Shown: positions 37,970-41,262 of the stretch, piece after piece
Layout: each line of letters starts with the position of its first letter
How positions within the stretch are numbered: the stretch's first letter is position 1
DNA from: Alkalibaculum bacchi
GTDB taxonomy: Bacteria; Bacillota; Clostridia; Eubacteriales; Alkalibacteraceae
Assembly (NCBI RefSeq): GCF_937875145.1
Contig: NZ_CALNCS010000061.1
Coordinates: 1 to 41,262, forward strand
Direction: 5' to 3'
DNA: 41,262 nt
Notes under the pieces: model-generated
Seen by the model: only the letters and a program-made list of their open reading frames with translations
Told to the model about the DNA's origin: nothing
The model's database searches: none
Translations under genes and position numbers: made by a program

Positions 37970-39082
37970 ATGGCTGATATTCGAATTAAAAAGTACGCTC
38001 AAACTTTAATTAACTACTCTCTCAAAGTAGAAAAGGGCAATTTGGTGGTAATACAAGGTTATCCTGTGGCATATCCTTTAGTTGAAGCTTGTTATGAAGA
38101 AATTATTAAAGCAGGTGGCCATCCTTATGTGATTTTAAAGCACGATCTTAATGAAATTCTCCTCAAGGAAGGAAGTGAGGAACAGCTTACTTATGTTTCC
38201 TCAATATCGGAGGAGATTGTAAAAAGGGCAGATAAGCTCTTAAATATTGGTGGTGGAAACAATACAAAATACATGAGCAATATCGACCCTAAAAAGATAT
38301 CCACATTCAACAAAGCTCGTGCAAATGTAAGCAAACTGCAGTCAGAGCGCAGCGCAAAAGGTGAATTAAATTGGACATTATGTATGTACCCCACACAATC
38401 TTCTGCTCAAGAAGCAGGCATGTCTTTAAGGGAATACGAAGAATTTATTTATAGTGCTTGTTTCTTAAACGACGAGGATCCCGTTGCATCTTGGATTAAG
38501 ATTAGAGAAAGCCAGCAACATATCGTAGATTATTTAAATAGCAAAAAGCATTTGCGGATTGTTTCCAAGGAAACAGATATTGAAATGGAGATTGAATCAA
38601 GGATTTGGATGAACTCGGATGGACGCAATAACTTCCCTAGTGGAGAAGTTTATTCAGGACCTATAGAAGATAGTGTAAATGGACAAATTCGATTTAGTTT
38701 TCCAGGAATTTATTCAGGACAGGAAATAGAGGACATACGCCTTACCTTTAAAGATGGGATTGTAGTAGAAGCAACTGCATCAAAAGGGCAAAAATTATTA
38801 GAGGCTTTAATAGATATTGATCCTGGAGCTAGAAGGGTAGGAGAGGTAGCTATAGGAACCAACTACAATATCAATCGATTCACTAAAAATATGCTCTTTG
38901 ATGAAAAAATCGGTGGAACAATTCACCTAGCTTTAGGCAAATCCTATCCTTTAAGCGGAGGAAGAAACACATCAGCTATTCACTGGGATATGCTGTGCGA
39001 TATGAGGGACGGAGGCGAAATCTACGCAGATGGAGAACTGTTCTACAAGGACGGGAAAGTACTGGATAAGGTGGTAAGGTGA
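37970..39082 (+). CDS. M29-family aminopeptidase
   Basis: This 370-residue metalloaminopeptidase of the AmpS/aminopeptidase T type starts M-A-D-I-R-I-K-K-Y-A-Q-T-L. Late motifs carrying the expected metal ligands are F-P-S-G-E-V-Y-S-G-P-I-E-D-S, G-G-T-I-H-L-A-L-G-K-S-Y and S-A-I-H-W-D-M-L-C-D-M-R. A frame extension upstream exists, but ATG 37970 follows AAAGGAGG. The natural end of the family is around D-G-K-V-L; here D-K-V-V-R-stop is added by a family C repeat (GATAAGGTGGTAAGGTGA), as in the MBL gene at 605. Confidence 0.92.
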   Translation: MADIRIKKYAQTLINYSLKVEKGNLVVIQGYPVAYPLVEACYEEIIKAGGHPYVILKHDLNEILLKEGSEEQLTYVSSISEEIVKRADKLLNIGGGNNTKYMSNIDPKKISTFNKARANVSKLQSERSAKGELNWTLCMYPTQSSAQEAGMSLREYEEFIYSACFLNDEDPVASWIKIRESQQHIVDYLNSKKHLRIVSKETDIEMEIESRIWMNSDGRNNFPSGEVYSGPIEDSVNGQIRFSFPGIYSGQEIEDIRLTFKDGIVVEATASKGQKLLEALIDIDPGARRVGEVAIGTNYNINRFTKNMLFDEKIGGTIHLALGKSYPLSGGRNTSAIHWDMLCDMRDGGEIYADGELFYKDGKVLDKVVR

Positions 39083-39101
39083 CAAGGTAGTAAGGTGGTA
39101 A
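39066..39101 (+). repeat. Family C repeat overlapping the aminopeptidase stop
   Basis: AAGGTGGTAAGGTGACAAGG then TAGTAAGGTGGTAAG gives iterated 6-8-nt words. The first unit is translated as the protein's last residues. It matches the minus-strand copy at 583-622. Confidence 0.75.
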
Positions 39102-39102
39102 G

Positions 39103-39205
39103 CAAATATGCGACTTACGTCCCAGTGAACAATGAATGATGACCAATATAAAGATTTAGTGAGTCGCATATTTGTACTGTTCCGTGTTCGATGTTTTTTG
39201 AAGGT
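39103..39205 (+). repeat. Composite GAACAATGAAT repeat, copy 2, with 13-bp inverted ends
   Basis: CAAATATGCGACT (39103-39115) and AGTCGCATATTTG (39162-39174) are perfect inverted repeats enclosing 46 nt with AGTGAACAATGAATGATGA. Downstream, TACTGTTCCGTGTTCGATG matches copy 1 (411-540). The form suggests a very small mobile or formerly mobile element, or a hairpin-forming RNA. Confidence 0.65.
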
Positions 39206-39261
39206 TTTGTATTTCATTCTAATGATAATTCATTATGTGGTTTATACGTTATAGCTAGAGC

Positions 39262-39486
39262 CTAAAGATCCTTCGCTAGCGCTCTGGATGACTGAGGTAA
39301 TTGGGTTAGGGTCGACTCTGTGGGTCTAAGGTTTTTCGCTGCGTTTTAGGATAAAAAAAAGTAGGTGCTTAGGTCTTTACCTTGCGCGAAGGAGAGTTTG
39401 GTTTTTCCCGTCCAACTGTCCAACGGACCAACCGTCTAACCTTCACTGCTTTTATATAGAACTTACAACTTGAAACTTAGAACTAA
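39262..39486. repeat. REP-like, CCAAC-type and family D modules before the CPBP gene
   Basis: AAAGATCCTTCGCTAGCGCT then CTGGATGACTGA (39264-39295) is the inverse of the module at 31318-31350. GTCCAACTGTCCAACGGACC words (39411-39430) and the TATAGAACTTACAACTTGAA module (39455-39486, family D) follow, the latter ending at the CPBP ribosome binding site. No gene is seen in 39083-39501. Confidence 0.65.
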
Positions 39487-39501
39487 AAAGGGGGTGTATT
39501 T

Positions 39502-40482
39502 GTGTTTCAGATTAACAAATCAAATACTTATTTAAACGGCTTTAATCTCTACTCCAAAGTTACCTATGAAAAATTAGGGAGGTTCAAGCTCGTTGCTTGG
39601 TTATTGATATCTTTCTTAGCTATGGTATTACAGATTGTTCCTTCTCTTCTTATCAGCTTCGTTATTGGTGCTATTATAGGTGTTTACGCTATTGTAACAG
39701 GTAATATAAGCATTTTAGAGGGTCAGCTTTATAGTAATTCAGCTATGATGTCTTGGATTAGCTTAGTCCTTGATACAGGAAGTGTGATACTCTTTTTTAT
39801 CTTTTATACGAGGGTAATTGAAAAAAGGCCCTTTGCTACTATTGGATTAAATCAGGAGAATAAACTAAAAAAGTACATAAAAGGAGCTCTCGTCGCTATT
39901 GGAATGCAACTTTTTTATTTTGTAGCCATCATAGCTTTTGGATGGGGTGAGGTAGTTCGTGAACCTATTTATGCGACTTCAGGCATAGGAACATCTGCAA
40001 TTCCATATGTATTGTTGTTTCTTGTAGGCTTTATGATTCAAGGGGCAAGTGAGGAAGTTGTGGTGCGAGGGTGGATGATGCCAGTATTGTGTAGATATTA
40101 TAAAGTCCCTATAGCAATTATCGTATCCTCTCTGTTTTTTAGCTTTTTACATATGGGAAACCCTAATGTCAGTGATTTAGCACTAGTAAATTTGGCCTTA
40201 TACGGAATCTTCGCAGCTTTGTATGCCATAAATGATGGAGGTCTATGGGGGATTTTCGCACAGCACTCTGTATGGAACTGGTTTATGGGTAATGTTTTAG
40301 GATTACCTGTTAGTGGAATGATTATAGGAAATGCAAGCATAATCGAGACTAAGTTGACAGGGCCAGATTTCATTACAGGAGGAAGTTTTGGACCAGAAGG
40401 AGGCATACTTGTCACATTAATAGAACTAATTGGTATTGTCTATTTGTGTTATTCTTTAAGAAAAAAATACAGCAGTGATTAA
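39502..40482 (+). CDS. CPBP-family intramembrane metalloprotease
   Basis: This 326-residue protein has about eight membrane helices and the three CPBP (Abi/CAAX protease-like) motifs: E184-E185 with R189 (S-E-E-V-V-V-R-G), H217 (F-S-F-L-H-M-G-N-P), and H255/N259 (Q-H-S-V-W-N-W). Members cleave membrane proteins or confer bacteriocin self-immunity; the target here is unknown. The start is GTG 39502 after AAAGGGGGTG. A family D repeat abuts the ribosome binding site, so its leader is repeat-derived. A long hairpin follows. Confidence 0.9.
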   Translation: MFQINKSNTYLNGFNLYSKVTYEKLGRFKLVAWLLISFLAMVLQIVPSLLISFVIGAIIGVYAIVTGNISILEGQLYSNSAMMSWISLVLDTGSVILFFIFYTRVIEKRPFATIGLNQENKLKKYIKGALVAIGMQLFYFVAIIAFGWGEVVREPIYATSGIGTSAIPYVLLFLVGFMIQGASEEVVVRGWMMPVLCRYYKVPIAIIVSSLFFSFLHMGNPNVSDLALVNLALYGIFAALYAINDGGLWGIFAQHSVWNWFMGNVLGLPVSGMIIGNASIIETKLTGPDFITGGSFGPEGGILVTLIELIGIVYLCYSLRKKYSSD

Positions 40483-40594
40483 TTATAATTTTTCTCTTTT
40501 TATGAATTTGCTCTCTTCAAAAATCAAATACATACATCCAATAAAATTTTATAAAAGTAATGTCTAAAGAATTTTCTGTAGTAGAGTTATTAAT

Positions 40595-40660
40595 AATGTA
40601 AGATATATGTTTGTGTTACAAATAAATGTATTACAAACATATATCTTACATTTATTTTTG
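40595..40660 (+). terminator. Long hairpin downstream of the CPBP gene
   Basis: A perfect 20-bp stem (40595-40614 with 40633-40652), extendable by 4 more pairs, closes on an AT-rich loop and runs into TTTATTTTTGTTT. It works as a terminator but is unusually long and AT-rich. From 40660 to 40930 the sequence is AT-rich with ACAAACTAAAAC-type words and no gene. Confidence 0.7.
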
Positions 40661-40935
40661 TTTAACAGAAATATTCTAAACAAATGCACTAAAACAATAT
40701 GTAAATCGTTGCTACATAGATACTACTTCTGATTATAAGTGACCTAAAACCGAACTTTTCTATTACAAAAAATAGAAATTTTAGCGAATACTTGGAAAAA
40801 TAAGTAATAATTTGAACAAATTAATAACAAACTAAAACAAACTATAATAAGTAAAAACAATCTAAAACAGCCTAAAAGTAGCTATAAACTAGTGGTTTTA
40901 AGGTTTTGAGTTGTATCGTAAGTTTAAGATTTAAC

Positions 40936-40964
40936 TAGACATTCTACTAAGAAATCGTTATACT
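40936..40964 (+). promoter_or_regulatory. Promoter of the right-edge leader
   Basis: TAGACA (40936-40941), 17 bp, TATACT (40959-40964). The predicted start is near 40971, giving a leader of about 275 nt before the next ATG. Confidence 0.65.
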
Positions 40965-40970
40965 AAAAGC

Positions 40971-41212
40971 ATAAAAAATAAATATACTCCGAATTCATTC
41001 ATTCTAAAGATAAAAATCTATGAATAATGAATCTATAGGGTATTGTCGGAAACGATAATGCCTCCCACTGTGGAAAGGAGAAGTACATAGTAAATTATAC
41101 GGATGATACAGTCACTTGTTTTTTTAACGATTTCTAAGTGGCTATTAATACGTAGTTTTTACGTATCGTATTCTTGTGAAAACTCCTTTCCCTCGAGAAA
41201 AGGAGTTTTTTT
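40971..41212 (+). promoter_or_regulatory. Structured leader with terminator and antiterminator (riboswitch-like)
   Basis: Helices in order: GGTATTGTC-ggaaac-GATAATGCC (41039-41062, 9 bp with G-U pairs), CTCC/GGAG (41062-41065 with 41077-41080), AGTCACTT/AAGTGGCT (41114-41146 region, 8 bp), ATACGTA-gtttt-TACGTAT (41149-41167 region), and the terminator. GGAAAGGAG (41072-41080) is the exact complement of CTCCTTTCC (41183-41191), the left arm of the terminator, so an antiterminator can form. The aptamer-like part matches no riboswitch class I can recall. Confidence 0.6.
41179..41212 (+). terminator. Leader terminator before the right-edge gene
   Basis: AAAACTCCTTT (41179-41189) pairs with AAAGGAGTTTT (41199-41209) on a 9-nt loop, and a T run extends to 41212. 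It ends about 20 nt before the ribosome binding site of the next gene. Confidence 0.88.
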
Positions 41213-41246
41213 ATTATTAGGAAAAAACGAAAAGGGGGAAGTATGT

Positions 41247-41262
41247 ATGGAGTTTACCTTTG
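41247..41262 (+). CDS. Start of a gene cut by the window edge
   Basis: ATG GAG TTT ACC TTT follows AAAGGGGGAA (41231-41240) at about 8 nt. Another ATG at 41243 is possible but closer to the ribosome binding site. Only five codons are visible, so the product is unknown; knowing it would identify the ligand or signal of the leader. Confidence 0.5.

Noticed and set aside
39411..39441. Tandem CCAAC words as a regulatory array
   Set aside because: Only one block of this type is seen in the window, so I cannot separate a functional array from decayed repeat sequence.

Overview
The window is 41 kb of low-GC DNA from a spore-forming member of the Clostridia (Firmicutes). The evidence is the AT-rich base composition, strong AGGAGG-type ribosome binding sites, a cwlJ-gerQ spore-germination pair, a transketolase split into two genes, a zinc-type L31, a YclNOPQ-type siderophore importer and a split 2-hydroxyacyl-CoA-dehydratase-activator-like cassette. 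I cannot name a genus from the sequence alone.

Layout. The left edge is the 3' end of a 23S rRNA gene, then a 5S rRNA with its terminator. Next come an MBL-fold hydrolase, a PspC protein and deoD (all minus strand). They are followed on the plus strand by cwlJ-gerQ, rubrerythrin, an AEC transporter, mtnN, alr, an orphan-looking mazF, yitT, the two transketolase subunits, pyrG, rho, rpmE, prmC and amt-glnK. After these lie a minus-strand Xaa-Pro aminopeptidase, a small PH-domain protein, and a three-gene ABC operon (anchored extracytoplasmic protein, ATPase, large permease). Then come the Fur-box-preceded yclQNOP iron-siderophore operon (minus), pncB, a coiled-coil lipoprotein (minus), a three-gene activase/dehydratase-like cassette (minus), a phosphoglucomutase, an M29 aminopeptidase and a CPBP membrane protease. 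The right edge is a long structured leader that precedes a gene cut off by the window.

How the genes work together. Most are housekeeping: nucleotide salvage and synthesis (deoD, mtnN, pyrG, pncB), cell wall (alr), transcription and translation (rho, rpmE, prmC), central carbon (transketolase, phosphoglucomutase), and nitrogen and iron uptake (amt-glnK, yclQNOP). The accessory parts are the ABC operon flanked by a duplicated gene tail, the activase cassette and mazF.

What stands out. (1) The right-edge leader has a promoter, several hairpins, an intrinsic terminator and a perfect 9-nt antiterminator complement. (2) Rho carries two tandem cold-shock-type RNA-binding domains. (3) Four DnaA-box-like 9-mers lie in the 600-bp pyrG-rho gap. 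(4) Modular intergenic repeats sit in sense orientation directly at the 3' ends of genes, and in two genes supply the last codons and the stop. (5) The last 16 codons of the PH-domain gene recur, diverged, on the far side of the ABC operon. (6) The leaders of mazF and amt are strongly structured.
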